Assembly (NCBI GenBank): GCA_963822115.1
Contig: CAWGGM010000012.1
Coordinates: 124,001-188,000 of the forward strand
Origin: CAWDXG01 sp963822115
GTDB lineage: Bacteria > Myxococcota_A > Polyangia > Polyangiales > Polyangiaceae
Reading direction: 5' to 3'
Length of the DNA: 64,000 nt
Shown: in pieces, positions 1 to 8,361 of the stretch
Layout of the letters: the number at the start of each line of letters is the position of its first letter
How positions within the stretch are numbered: the stretch's first letter is position 1
The notes under the pieces: generated by a model
The model's database searches: none
Told to the model about the DNA's origin: nothing
The model's input: only the letters and a program-made list of their open reading frames with translations
Made by a program: the position numbers and the translations under genes

Positions 1-16
1 CACGAAAGGGACCGCA

Positions 17-421
17 ATGACCCACAAGCTGATCAATCCCGAAGCCCTCGGCGCCCCCAAGGGCTACTCCAACGGCGTGCTGTGCGAGCCCGGCGGGCGG
101 CTCTTGTTCGTCGCCGGCCAGGTCGGCTGGGACGGAAACGAGAAGATCGTCTCGGAGCGCTTCAGCGAGCAGTTCGGCCGCGCCATCCAGAACGTGGCGG
201 CGATCGTCGAAGCCGCCGGCGGCAAGCCCGAGCACGTCACGCGCCTCACCATCTTCGTCAGCGACAAGGACGAGTACGAGGCCGAGCTGCGCGAAGTCGG
301 CGCCCAGTACCGCCGCGTCATGGGCCGGCACTTCCCCGCCATGAGCCTGATCCAGATCGCCGCCCTGCTCGAAAAGGGCGCCAAGGTCGAGATCGAAGCC
401 ACCGCCGTCATCCCCGCCTGA
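17..421 (+). CDS. RidA/YjgF-family protein
   Basis: A 134-residue protein of the RidA/YjgF/YER057c/UK114 family. Classical RidA proteins are cytosolic trimers that hydrolyse reactive enamine/imine intermediates from amino-acid metabolism. The family pattern is visible: an N-terminal strand ending in VAGQVGWD (about 32-39), the helix after it, and the C-terminal strand VEIEATAVI (124-132). The position that holds the catalytic arginine in true RidA (PAR[ST]) reads PAMS (107-110), so it probably belongs to a paralogous Rid subgroup rather than being an imine deaminase. An AGGG ribosome site lies just before the ATG. The enoyl-CoA hydratase gene starts 12 bases after the stop, so the two are probably one operon. 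Family call is firm; activity is uncertain. Confidence 0.9.
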   Translation: MTHKLINPEALGAPKGYSNGVLCEPGGRLLFVAGQVGWDGNEKIVSERFSEQFGRAIQNVAAIVEAAGGKPEHVTRLTIFVSDKDEYEAELREVGAQYRRVMGRHFPAMSLIQIAALLEKGAKVEIEATAVIPA

Positions 422-433
422 CAGGAACAGAGC

Positions 434-1234
434 ATGCCCCTTTCCCCGAAGAGCTTCCTCTACGAGCACGACGCGAAAACCGGCGTCGCGACCCTCACGC
501 TGAACCGCCCCGACCGGCTCAACGCCCTCACCTTCGAGATCTACGGCGAGCTCGTCGCCACGTTCCGCGCGCTCGACACCGAACCCGGCGTGCGCGCCGT
601 CATCATCACCGGCTCGGGTCGCGCCTTCTGCTCCGGCGGCGATGTGGAGGACATCATCGGCGCGCTGTTCGAGCGCGACCACCAGGGCCTGCTCGAGTTC
701 ACCCGCATGACCTGCGCGCTGACGGCCGCCATGCGCGGCTGCCGCCGCCCCATCGTCGCCGCGCTGAACGGCACGGTGGCCGGCGCCGGTGCGGTCATCG
801 CCACCGCCGCCGACGTGCGCATCGCGTCGGAGAAAGCCAAGATCGCCTACCTCTTCACCAAGGTCGGCCTGAGCGGCGCCGACATGGGCATGGCCTGGAT
901 GCTGCCGCGCATCATCGGCCTGGGGCGCGCGACGGAGCTGTTGATGACCGGCGACTTCATCAAGGCCGACGAAGCCCAGCGCATCGGCCTGTACAACCGC
1001 GTCGTCCCGCCCCAAGAGCTCATGGAGGAAGCACGCGCCTTCGCCGAAAAGCTCGCGCGCGGCCCCGCCTTCGGCATCGAGATGACCAAGAGCCTGCTCG
1101 ACCGCGAAGCCGACACGGATTCCGCGAGCGCCCTCGAGCTCGAAGCCGAAGCCCAGGCCGCCTGCATGCTCCACCCCGACTTCCGCGAAGCCTACGAAGC
1201 CTTCCGAGACAAGCGCGAAGCGAAGTTCAAGTAG
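434..1234 (+). CDS. Enoyl-CoA hydratase/isomerase family protein
   Basis: A 266-residue crotonase-fold protein, the usual length. The oxyanion-hole segments are AFCSGGD (65-70) and GTVAGAGA (113-120), which in the family hold the acyl-CoA thioester. The two glutamates of classical enoyl-CoA hydratase are not conserved: the first position falls in GAGAVIA and the second in the SGADMG segment (147-152), where D150 is the only obvious acid. This fits a crotonase subgroup with a different substrate or isomerase/hydrolase chemistry. It lies directly downstream of the RidA-like gene. Parts of this gene recur as a degraded fragment at 2589-2664. Superfamily assignment is strong; substrate is not predictable. 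Confidence 0.9.
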   Translation: MPLSPKSFLYEHDAKTGVATLTLNRPDRLNALTFEIYGELVATFRALDTEPGVRAVIITGSGRAFCSGGDVEDIIGALFERDHQGLLEFTRMTCALTAAMRGCRRPIVAALNGTVAGAGAVIATAADVRIASEKAKIAYLFTKVGLSGADMGMAWMLPRIIGLGRATELLMTGDFIKADEAQRIGLYNRVVPPQELMEEARAFAEKLARGPAFGIEMTKSLLDREADTDSASALELEAEAQAACMLHPDFREAYEAFRDKREAKFK

Positions 1235-1267
1235 GGCGGTGCGCCGTAGTCCGACGGACCGCGGAGT

Positions 1268-2287
1268 CTAGGTCGCTTGTTTGATGGTCACCGTGTACGT
1301 CTTCGTCTTCCCGAAGCACGTCACGGAGAAGCTCGCAGTGCCGAACTTGGTGAACTCGAGCACGAACGTCCGCCCCGGAGGACCCGAGTCGGCGGGGATG
1401 TTCAAGTAGTCCGACGCGCCGGCGGCGGGGCTGAAAGCGAAATCGGAGCACTCGCCGTACACGTAGCGACCATCCGCCAGGTGCGCGCCAACCTCGAACA
1501 GGTCGGCGGCCGCTTGGTGGGTGAGCGCCGATGACGTGAAGGACTCCGTGAAGCTCGAATCGAACGGCGGATTGGGCGGCTTCGCGGTGCCCGAGCCAAT
1601 CGCCAAATAGGCTCTTGCCAGATCGATCGAATCGACGCCGGCGGGATCCACGACGTTGAGGCTCCAGCGGAGCTTGCCCGCATGCAGATTGACGCTCGTC
1701 CCGGCGGTCGACGGCGCGAGCAGTCTGAAGCCGTCGGAGCCCGGCTGCGGCTCCAGAGCGCTCGCGGGCGTCGCGCTGATTGGCTCGGCACCGACGCCGG
1801 TGAGCTCCGAGCCCCAGCTGTCGAGGTGGACCAGCTGGAAGCCCACCTCGGCGCCCGGTGTCATGACAAATCCGAAAGGGGTGTCCTCGGGAGGGAACAG
1901 GTCCAGCCTGTCGGAAGCGACCTTCTCGACATCGAGATCGACGGAGTCCTCGGTGCCCGCCGCGGTCTTGGCCGTGATGCGCGCGGTCCCGGGCTTGCCG
2001 GCGTCCAGCGTGACTAGATCGCCGCTGAAGGTCTTCACGGCAAGCACGCCCGGCTGTTTGGACGTCACACTCGAAAGCCGCGCCCAGTCCTGACTCGGCC
2101 CGTCCCACACCTCGAGTTGGATTATCGCGCCTGCCGCGATGGGACGGATCCTGGAGGCACTGTTATGCGCAGTGTCGGTCTGGTCGTAGAAGGCGAGCTT
2201 CCCGCCTATCCCCATCTGGTAGTCCGAACACGCCGGCAAGGCCGCCAGCACCGCCGCCACCCCGAAAATGCGTGCCAGTCGCTTCAT
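1268..2287 (-). CDS. Predicted lipoprotein, beta-rich, unknown function
   Basis: A 339-residue exported protein. The start at 2287 is chosen because it gives a clean lipoprotein signal, MKRLARIFGVAAVLAALPAC (lipobox LPAC), with a GGGGGCG ribosome site just upstream; a longer frame to 2395 is open but adds a non-signal extension. The mature part has alternating hydrophobic segments like stacked Ig-like or big_2 domains (for example ITAKTAAGTEDSVDLDVEKV), suggesting a surface adhesion or structural role. No enzyme motif is visible. It converges with the enoyl-CoA hydratase gene, with 33 bases between stops. A possible promoter lies at 2476-2503. I do not recognise a named family. Confidence 0.75.
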   Translation of the reverse strand: MKRLARIFGVAAVLAALPACSDYQMGIGGKLAFYDQTDTAHNSASRIRPIAAGAIIQLEVWDGPSQDWARLSSVTSKQPGVLAVKTFSGDLVTLDAGKPGTARITAKTAAGTEDSVDLDVEKVASDRLDLFPPEDTPFGFVMTPGAEVGFQLVHLDSWGSELTGVGAEPISATPASALEPQPGSDGFRLLAPSTAGTSVNLHAGKLRWSLNVVDPAGVDSIDLARAYLAIGSGTAKPPNPPFDSSFTESFTSSALTHQAAADLFEVGAHLADGRYVYGECSDFAFSPAAGASDYLNIPADSGPPGRTFVLEFTKFGTASFSVTCFGKTKTYTVTIKQAT

Positions 2288-2475
2288 GGCATCGCCCCCT
2301 TGTCTGCAGAAGAAAGATGTCGGTGTCCTCCGGCCAGCGTCGGTCTGCCGGAATGCAGCGGCAGCACCGGCGCGCGCCCACGACAAGCCGCCCACGCGGA
2401 AGGCTCCTCCGCGAGCTGGAGAACAGGTTGTAGAAAAAGCATGAAGTCGGCAGCCCGAGCGCTGCCCACCCTACA

Positions 2476-2503
2476 AGTGTCCGCCACAATTCCGGATTGT
2501 CAA
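2476..2503 (-). promoter_or_regulatory. Possible sigma-70-type promoter for the 1268-2287 lipoprotein gene
   Basis: On the minus strand a perfect -35 hexamer TTGACA (2503-2498) is followed after 16-17 bases by GACACT/ACACTT (around 2481-2475). The spacing is right but the -10 is weak, as is common in GC-rich genomes. It would leave a leader of about 185 nt before the start codon at 2287. Confidence 0.35.
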
Positions 2504-2588
2504 ACGATGACGGGATTGGCGTCGATCAACGTGGAATAGCTATTCACCGCATCGCTGTAGGCCGCGCGCCTACCGGCACTCCTGCGGC

Positions 2589-2664
2589 GATCACCTACCT
2601 CTTCACCAAGGTCGACCCGAGCCCGCGTCGTCCCGCAGCTCGCCCGCGTCCCCGCCTTCGGCAT
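2589..2664 (+). pseudogene. Decayed fragment of an enoyl-CoA hydratase gene
   Basis: Two short blocks match the intact hydratase gene at 434-1234 in the same order. Bases 2589-2622 match 841-874 with about three differences (the coding region for AYLFTKVGLS). Bases 2624-2664 match first the GTCGTCCCGC segment near 1000-1010 and then, after a gap, 1050-1078 (coding for KLARGPAFGI). The intervening parts are missing, and no frame is open across the piece. It is therefore a relic with internal deletions, either of a local duplication or of a second paralogue. The rest of the 2288-2690 gap holds no recognisable gene. Confidence 0.6.
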
Positions 2665-2690
2665 GTTCCGGCGGCAGCGGCCCGCGCCCG

Positions 2691-4208
2691 TCAACCGTCC
2701 GGCGGCAGCGCGCCCTTCCTGCTTTCCACGAAGCCGCGCCCGAAGTCGCGCTCGGCCGCCAGCGCATTGTGCGCGCGGCAGCGCAGCGTCAGGTTTGCCG
2801 CGGTCGCGGAACCGCCGCGCGCAAAGGGATGCTCGTGGTGCAGCTCGAGCCAAGCCGTCTCGCGACAACGCTGCCCCATCGCGTCGACAAACGTGCAGCG
2901 CGCTCCGTCGCGCTCGCGCACTTCTCGGCGGACCGCGGCGGGGACAGCGTCGCGCCGGCGCGGGTTCGCGGCGTCGCTGTTCGCGCCATCGCGTCGGCGC
3001 GGGTGTTCGGTGCCATCGGCCTGTTGGTTGATGTCGCGCCGGCGCGGAACCGCGCGCTCGCCCTGTGGCGCGGAGGCAACGCGCTGGCGCGAGTCCGTGG
3101 TGCCGTCGTTGCACGGCGCGCCGTCTTCCGCGTCGCCGGCGCCCTTGGCGCGGTGCGAGCCCGCTGAAACGCTGTCCGTACCGCCGCGCCGGCGCGGCTC
3201 CGCAATGTCCGGCGCGAGCCCGCGTGCGCCGTCGCGATGGCGCGGCTCCGCCCCTTGCTCGTCAGCGCGCGCCGCCGCGCTGCGCCGCGCCGTCCCGCTC
3301 GCCGCGTACTTCCGCTTCTCGAGCCGTGCCACCAGCTCGCGCAGCGCGCGCAAGTGCACCTCGCTGATCGAGCGGTCCGGCACGGCGTGCGAGAGCAGAT
3401 CGCGCGCCCGCGCGAGCAGCTCCACGTATTCCTGCGAGGCGGTGAACTGGATCTTGTAGCGCTGCGCCATTGCATCCAGGTCCGCGCCGGCGCGGCGCTC
3501 GCCATCCGCTTGTGTGCCGCGCTCACCGTCCAGCTCCGCGCCGCGCGCCACGTCCAGCTCCGCCTCGCTCGCGCAGTTCTGCCCCGCGCCGGCGCGGTTC
3601 ACGCCGTCCAGCTCCGCGCCATCGACAGCGCCGTCCCCCCAGTCCGCAGGCCGCGCCCCCGGCGAAAGCTCGCGCACCGCACTGAACGACGCCGCGAGCT
3701 CGCTCCAGGTCGGGTTGCGCGGGCTCGCGATGCCCGCCTCCGGACCGAGCGGCTCGATGCGCGCCGGCACATCCGGCAGCGGATCGAGCTGACGCACCAG
3801 CTTGGCGATCTCGCGCTTGGTGCGATGGCGCGCGCGGGCCAACACCTCGACCTGGTTCTCCTCGGTCAGATGCGGCCCGAGCATCAGCAGCCCCGTCAGG
3901 TGCAGCTCGCCCGCAGCGACCGCATCGTACAGCGCCGGAAAGCGCCGGCACAGCCGCGCCGCCTTCGCCCGCCGGAACGCCGCGTCCTCCGACATGCGCA
4001 GCTCGTACACGCAGTACGTGTACAGACTCGCGCAAGCCCGCACCCGATGGATCCCCCTCGCCTCGACCTCGGCGAGATGCGCGAGCAGCGCAGCGAGCGT
4101 CTGGTTGGTCCGCCCAACCAGCCTGCGCGTACCGTCGATCAAGGCCTCATCGGAAAGCTGCTCGATGCAGAATCGCGTGTCGTCGTGAGTCGATACCAGA
4201 GCGTTCAT
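2691..4208 (-). CDS. HNH endonuclease-domain protein with long repeat-bearing linker
   Basis: A 505-residue protein of a type common in large myxobacterial genomes. The N-terminal ~165 residues form a helical DUF222-like region (SLYTYCVYELRMSEDAAFRR). A variable Ala/Gly/Asp-rich linker follows (about 165-240), then a second conserved helical segment (FTASQEYVELLARARDLLSH, about 247-266). A second, Arg-rich linker leads to a C-terminal HNH nuclease domain with C...C...ELHHEHPFARGG and LRCRAHN. The HH of ELHHEHP supplies the metal-binding/catalytic residues. The linkers carry copies of one short GC palindrome read in two frames (see 2951-3597). Target and biological role are unknown; such genes are often multi-copy and may be selfish or recombination-related. 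Gene call is firm. Confidence 0.85.
   Translation of the reverse strand: MNALVSTHDDTRFCIEQLSDEALIDGTRRLVGRTNQTLAALLAHLAEVEARGIHRVRACASLYTYCVYELRMSEDAAFRRAKAARLCRRFPALYDAVAAGELHLTGLLMLGPHLTEENQVEVLARARHRTKREIAKLVRQLDPLPDVPARIEPLGPEAGIASPRNPTWSELAASFSAVRELSPGARPADWGDGAVDGAELDGVNRAGAGQNCASEAELDVARGAELDGERGTQADGERRAGADLDAMAQRYKIQFTASQEYVELLARARDLLSHAVPDRSISEVHLRALRELVARLEKRKYAASGTARRSAAARADEQGAEPRHRDGARGLAPDIAEPRRRGGTDSVSAGSHRAKGAGDAEDGAPCNDGTTDSRQRVASAPQGERAVPRRRDINQQADGTEHPRRRDGANSDAANPRRRDAVPAAVRREVRERDGARCTFVDAMGQRCRETAWLELHHEHPFARGGSATAANLTLRCRAHNALAAERDFGRGFVESRKGALPPDG
2951..3597. repeat. Interspersed palindromic GC repeat inside the HNH gene
   Basis: The 13-mer CGCGCCGGCGCGG occurs exactly at 2951-2963, 3035-3047, 3185-3197, 3483-3495 and 3585-3597, with degenerate copies near 2990 and 3230. 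In the gene, three copies are read as PRRR[DG] and two, in another reading frame, as RAGA[DG]. The same DNA unit thus gives unrelated peptides, which points to spread at DNA level in tolerant linkers. Confidence 0.7.
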
Positions 4209-4521
4209 GAACGCACCCTACACCCGCGATCCAGGCCCTCCCTGGCGCGCCCCTGCCGCGTTTTCGAGCACCCGATCGGCTCGAACCGTGTCGCCTCAAC
4301 GAAACAACCGCAGCGCTTCGACCATGCGCCAACAAGCGCAACCAGACACCCAACCCCCGGAATCGACGGCGCGATCGCTCCAGATCGTGTCAAACGAAAT
4401 CGACACGAATGCGACACGCAAGAACGTTTCCCGCGCAGCCCCGAGCGCCCGCGTGGCCAACAGACCAGCTCTGGCGCAGCGGAGCGTGCAGGCAAGCGCC
4501 CGCTCGAGTCCCACGCGCCGC
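4209..4521. other. Intergenic gap, no feature recognised
   Basis: This 313-base stretch separates the start of the HNH gene from the end of the next minus-strand gene. It must contain the HNH gene's promoter, but no convincing -35/-10 pair, hairpin or small reading frame with a ribosome site was seen. Confidence 0.4.
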
Positions 4522-5019
4522 TCAGCGCGGCCCTGCCGGAGCGACGGAACAGCGCGCGTAGCCGACGAGCGTGCGCAGATCCGCGATGTGCAGCTCCGAG
4601 CCGTCGTCGGCAACCGAGAACCGCACATCGGCGATCCCGGCGTCCTCGTCGCCACCGATGTCGACCCAGGTGTAGTCCGGGGGGATATCGTGCTGCGCGG
4701 TGTACTTTCCGAACAGGTCCGCGGAGAAGGTACCGTGCCCGCGCACCAGCACGGCAAAGTGACCCGGCACGGACGGGACCAGCACCGAACCCGCGCCGGG
4801 ACCGAGCTGGAAGCCGACGGTGTCGGACGTGATGCCCGTGGTGCGCCGAGCCGTGCCCGTCGTGTCGCACGCGCTGTCCTGGCAGAGCGCGCTGAGCTGC
4901 TGCGACTCGCCGGTAGCCCCGGACGAGCTGGAGAGATCGACATTGCCCATGCAGGCACCCACGGCCAGCAGCGCCAGGACGCCGGCACCGCGAACCACGC
5001 GCCGCCTAACCTTCGACAT
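4522..5019 (-). CDS. Small predicted lipoprotein, unknown function
   Basis: About 165 residues from the start at 5019, chosen because it gives a compact lipoprotein signal (MSKVRRRVVRGAGVLALLA then VGAC). An alternative ATG at 5037 has a better GGGAAG ribosome site but a longer n-region. The mature part begins with a Ser/Thr-rich stretch containing two Cys, followed by a beta-rich domain with the acidic segment DIGGDEDAGIADV. The start overlaps the end of the preceding small gene (5006-5341) by 14 bases, implying translational coupling, and both lie downstream of the FG-GAP lipoprotein gene. No family recognised. Confidence 0.65.
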   Translation of the reverse strand: MSKVRRRVVRGAGVLALLAVGACMGNVDLSSSSGATGESQQLSALCQDSACDTTGTARRTTGITSDTVGFQLGPGAGSVLVPSVPGHFAVLVRGHGTFSADLFGKYTAQHDIPPDYTWVDIGGDEDAGIADVRFSVADDGSELHIADLRTLVGYARCSVAPAGPR

Positions 5020-5341
5020 GAAACACCACCGAGACATGGAAGCTTCCCATGTTCCAGGGTCTGCCCTGGTCGCCGGGCGCGCCGGCCGGCGCGAACAGCA
5101 CGCCCGCAGCCAGACCTACCGGGATCTCCAGCCACAGCACCCCCGCCTCGAGACCGAACACCGGCGCGCTCTGCCACCTGGCGCCTCCGCGGAAACTCTC
5201 TGTGCCGCCCGCGTAGCCGACGCGCGCGACGATCGGAAACCGCCAACTGCCGTCGCCGCCGAGCAGCATTGTTTCGGGCCCCACGAACAGCAGGTGATCC
5301 GAAAGGCTCGCGCTACTGCTTGTGCCATGAACGCTGCGCAC
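5006..5341 (-). CDS. Outer-membrane beta-barrel-like C-terminal fragment
   Basis: A 111-residue frame from a GTG at 5341; the frame is closed by TGA at 5357-5359. The sequence is typical of the last strands of an outer-membrane barrel: alternating hydrophobic residues with turns (WRFPIVARVGYAGG, VFGLEAGVLWLEIPVGL) and a terminal strand SFHVSVVFHVEG. There is no signal peptide and only about 50 bases to the upstream gene, so it looks like the 3' end of a barrel gene whose 5' part has been lost, or a misjudged small gene. The overlap with the following lipoprotein start argues that it is still translated. Confidence 0.45.
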   Translation of the reverse strand: MRSVHGTSSSASLSDHLLFVGPETMLLGGDGSWRFPIVARVGYAGGTESFRGGARWQSAPVFGLEAGVLWLEIPVGLAAGVLFAPAGAPGDQGRPWNMGSFHVSVVFHVEG

Positions 5342-5393
5342 CGCACCCGCGCGCCGTCACAAACGCCCTACGCGGTCCGCGCCGTCCCCGCGC

Positions 5394-7148
5394 CTACCGG
5401 CACTCACGCGGCACATCCGCTCCGCTCAGCACCGCCGTGATCGACGACAGCGCCTTCGCCCGCGGCGTGTTCAGCCCGGCCAGCGAGTTGCACACCGACG
5501 CCGCCTGCAGGTAGCGGCGGTTCTGTGGCGTCGGGGCGCGCGTTGCCTGGTCGGTCAGCGCCTTGCAGCAGCGCAGGTAGTCGATGCGGATCGCACCGCG
5601 CGAGGCCCCGCTGCGCGCGTTCGCCGCTCCCCCGCCCGCGCGCTGCGACTGCCAGCCCAGCTTCACCGCGCCCACCCTACCGGTATTGTGCGGACTCTCC
5701 CCGCGGAAGCGCGAGATGAACGGCTTCGCCTTCGAGCCCGTTTCGAAGCAGGTCAGCATTCCGTCGTTGGACGCTACCAGCAGCTCGTACGTGCCGTCGC
5801 CGTCCGTGTCGGCGAGCATCGCCGGCGCTTCGATGGGACCGCCCAGCTTCGCCAGCACCGCGCGGCCGCCGTCCGCCGTGAGCGCCAGCAGCTTGCCCGC
5901 TTCGGTGCCGATGATGGCCTCGAGCTTGCCGTCGTTCGCCAGATCCGTGACCACTGCGCTGGCCGACACGCGGCCCTCGAACGACTTGAAGCGCCGCTCG
6001 TCGACCCCGACGCCGATGATGCCGTCCTCCTTGCCCCACCACGAGGTCGGCGCGATCAGCACGCCCGGCTTGCCGGGCAGTGGCGTGGGTGTGCCGAACA
6101 GCCCCTCGATGCCGCCGCTGTCCTGCGCGAGCACCGTTTCCCAGCGCTTCGAGCCGGTCTTGCCATCGGCGATCACCACGTCGCCGTACGACCACGCGGC
6201 GAGCACCTCGGGATGCCCGTCCTGGTCGAAGTCCGCGATGATCGGCGAGGCGTGCATGCCGGAGCTCGACGCGATCTGCCACAGCACGCCGCCATCGGTG
6301 CCGCGGTAGGCGGACAGCACGCCGTCGCGCGCGCCCGCGACAACGTCGGGGTGACCGTCGCCGTCCAGATCCGCGACGGCCGCGGCGCCGATGAAACCTT
6401 TCGCGCCGTAGTCGTTGCCGCCGGTCGCCACGGCCCACAGCCGCTTGCCAGTCTTGCCGTCGAGCGCGCGCAGCATGCCCGACTCGTCGCCGACCACAAC
6501 GTCGAGCGTGCCGTCGCCGTCCAGATCCGCGAGCGCCGGTGCGGGCCGCACCTTGCCCTTGGCGCGCGCCTTCCAGACGATCTTGCCGCCGAGCGAGGCC
6601 TTGATGATCTGCGAGTTGTCGCTGGTGAAGACCACGTCCTGGCCGTCGATGGCCACGCCGCCCACGTCGCGGTCGCCGCGGCCCGGCGTGCGGATCAACC
6701 GCACGCGCTTGCCGGTCCTGGCGTCGAGCACGTACACGCCGTCGTCGCGCTCGTTCTTGCCTTTGAGCGTGCGGCCGTGCGTGCCGATCACGATCTGGCC
6801 GCCGACCAGGGCCATGGTGGTGCGGAAGGTCGTGCGGCCCACGCGCGTCTGCCACTTCTTCTTCAGCGTCACGCCGAGCTTCAGCACCGACACACCGCCG
6901 GTCGCGCCCTGGCGCGGCGGTCGCCCCGGCACCACGTCGAACTGCCCGCCAGCCTGCTGGGGCTTTCCCGAGGCCTGCTGCAAGGGTTGGGGTTCCGGCT
7001 CGGCAGGCTCCGGCGCAGCGATGGCTACCGGGCTGGTCTGCACGGGCTCTTGCGGCGGCGACGCAACGGGTCTCGGCGCAGGCGTGCATCCCGCGGCCAG
7101 CAGCACCGCCCAGCCCGCCAGCGTCCCTTTCGGTCGTCCACACGTCAT
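5394..7148 (-). CDS. FG-GAP/PQQ-like beta-propeller lipoprotein
   Basis: A 584-residue exported protein. It has a lipoprotein signal (MTCGRPKGTLAGWAVLLAAG before Cys21) and a Pro/Ala/Gln-rich tether to about residue 85. The rest is a beta-propeller built from repeats of the form DLDGDGxxDVVVG alternating with DGKTGKRLW, i.e. mixed FG-GAP/VCBS and PQQ-like blades that usually bind Ca2+ at the DxDGDG loops. Such proteins are surface-exposed and thought to mediate adhesion or protein binding. The ribosome site AAGGGGAG lies 6 bases before the ATG. It is divergent from the acyl-CoA dehydrogenase gene and first of a probable three-gene minus-strand unit ending at 4522. Confidence 0.88.
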   Translation of the reverse strand: MTCGRPKGTLAGWAVLLAAGCTPAPRPVASPPQEPVQTSPVAIAAPEPAEPEPQPLQQASGKPQQAGGQFDVVPGRPPRQGATGGVSVLKLGVTLKKKWQTRVGRTTFRTTMALVGGQIVIGTHGRTLKGKNERDDGVYVLDARTGKRVRLIRTPGRGDRDVGGVAIDGQDVVFTSDNSQIIKASLGGKIVWKARAKGKVRPAPALADLDGDGTLDVVVGDESGMLRALDGKTGKRLWAVATGGNDYGAKGFIGAAAVADLDGDGHPDVVAGARDGVLSAYRGTDGGVLWQIASSSGMHASPIIADFDQDGHPEVLAAWSYGDVVIADGKTGSKRWETVLAQDSGGIEGLFGTPTPLPGKPGVLIAPTSWWGKEDGIIGVGVDERRFKSFEGRVSASAVVTDLANDGKLEAIIGTEAGKLLALTADGGRAVLAKLGGPIEAPAMLADTDGDGTYELLVASNDGMLTCFETGSKAKPFISRFRGESPHNTGRVGAVKLGWQSQRAGGGAANARSGASRGAIRIDYLRCCKALTDQATRAPTPQNRRYLQAASVCNSLAGLNTPRAKALSSITAVLSGADVPRECR

Positions 7149-7212
7149 CGCACTCCCCTTTGCCTTTCCGACGAGACTAGGCGAGCCGGCAGCGCTCGGC
7201 TAGACCGGGGGC

Positions 7213-8361
7213 ATGCCGCGCACCGAAGAGATCGACGCTTTCCTGGACGACCCGCACCGGCAGCTCGCAGCCGAGATCGAGACGTTCGCAGCAGAGCAGA
7301 TCGCTGTCCTGCCCCCGCCTGCCGACGACGCCGCGGCGCGCCTGCAGGCGCGCGAAATCCTGGCTCGGCTCGGCACGGCCGGCGTGCTGCGCTACGCGCA
7401 CCCGCTCGATCTGCGCGCGTGCTGTCTGGTCCGCGAGGCGCTCGGCGCGGCCTCGTCGCTCGCCGACGAGGTGTTCGCACTGCAGGCGCTCGGTTCTACG
7501 CCCATCGCGATGGCGGGCAGCGTGGAGCTCAAGCAGCGCTGGCTGCCCGCCGCGGTGGAAGGCCGCGCGATGGCGGCTTTCGCCATGACCGAGCCCGAAG
7601 CCGGCTCCGACGTGGCCAGCCTGCAGACCACGGCGCGCCGCGACGGCGACGGCTACATCATCGAAGGCGGAAAGACGCTCATCTCGAACGCCGGCATCGC
7701 CGACTTCTACACCGTGTTCGCCAAGACCGATGCGGACGCGGGTCATCGCGGCATCTCGTGCTTCGTGGTCGAAGCGGCCAACCCTGGTCTGGAGCTGGTC
7801 CGCCCGCTGGTGTTGAGCGCGCCGCATCCGCTCGGCGAGCTCGCCTTCCACGGCTGTCGCGTGCCCGCGTCGGCGCGCGTAGGTGACGAAGGTCAAGGCT
7901 TCAAGCTCGGCATGGCCACGCTCGATGCGCTGCGCACGACGGTGGCGGCGGCCGCTGCCGGCATGGCGCGGCGCGCGCTCGACGAGGCCCTGGCGCACGT
8001 GACGTCGCGCCGGCAGTTCGGCCAGCCGCTCTCGGACTTCCAGATGGTGCAGAACCGCCTGGCGCGCATGGCCATCGATCTGTCGGCGTCGCGGCTGCTG
8101 GTCTACCGCGCGGCCATGGAGAAGGACCGCGGCGCAGCGCGCGTCACGCTGCCGAGCGCGATGGCAAAAGCCTTTGCCACCGAGGCGGCGCAGCGCATCA
8201 TCGACGACGCGGTGCAGCTGGTGGGCGGCCGCGGCGCGCTCGCCGAGAGCGTCGTCGACCGCCTGTACCGCGCCATCCGGCCGCTGCGCATCTACGAGGG
8301 CGCGACCGACGTGCAGCATATCGTGATCGCGCGGGCAATCTTGAAGGAACACGCGGGCTGA
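7213..8361 (+). CDS. Acyl-CoA dehydrogenase family protein
   Basis: A 382-residue flavoenzyme of the usual length that should oxidise an acyl-CoA to the trans-2-enoyl-CoA using FAD. The family signature is clear: AMTEPEAGSDVASL in the mid-domain, where flavin and substrate contact, RRQFGQPLSDFQ in the C-terminal helical domain, and RIYEGATDVQHIVIAR near the end, with E362 at the catalytic-base position used by many members. The N-terminal domain is somewhat short and divergent. It stands alone, divergent from the FG-GAP lipoprotein gene. Chain-length or branched-chain specificity cannot be read from sequence. Confidence 0.92.
   Translation: MPRTEEIDAFLDDPHRQLAAEIETFAAEQIAVLPPPADDAAARLQAREILARLGTAGVLRYAHPLDLRACCLVREALGAASSLADEVFALQALGSTPIAMAGSVELKQRWLPAAVEGRAMAAFAMTEPEAGSDVASLQTTARRDGDGYIIEGGKTLISNAGIADFYTVFAKTDADAGHRGISCFVVEAANPGLELVRPLVLSAPHPLGELAFHGCRVPASARVGDEGQGFKLGMATLDALRTTVAAAAAGMARRALDEALAHVTSRRQFGQPLSDFQMVQNRLARMAIDLSASRLLVYRAAMEKDRGAARVTLPSAMAKAFATEAAQRIIDDAVQLVGGRGALAESVVDRLYRAIRPLRIYEGATDVQHIVIARAILKEHAG

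Noticed and set aside
3237..4832. Plus-strand frame of about 530 codons across the HNH gene
   Set aside because: Antisense shadow with Arg-rich composition and no ribosome site.
5688..7886. Long plus-strand open frame opposite the FG-GAP lipoprotein gene and into the acyl-CoA dehydrogenase gene
   Set aside because: Composition (Arg/Ala/His-rich) is that of a shadow; both real genes have clear domains in other frames.
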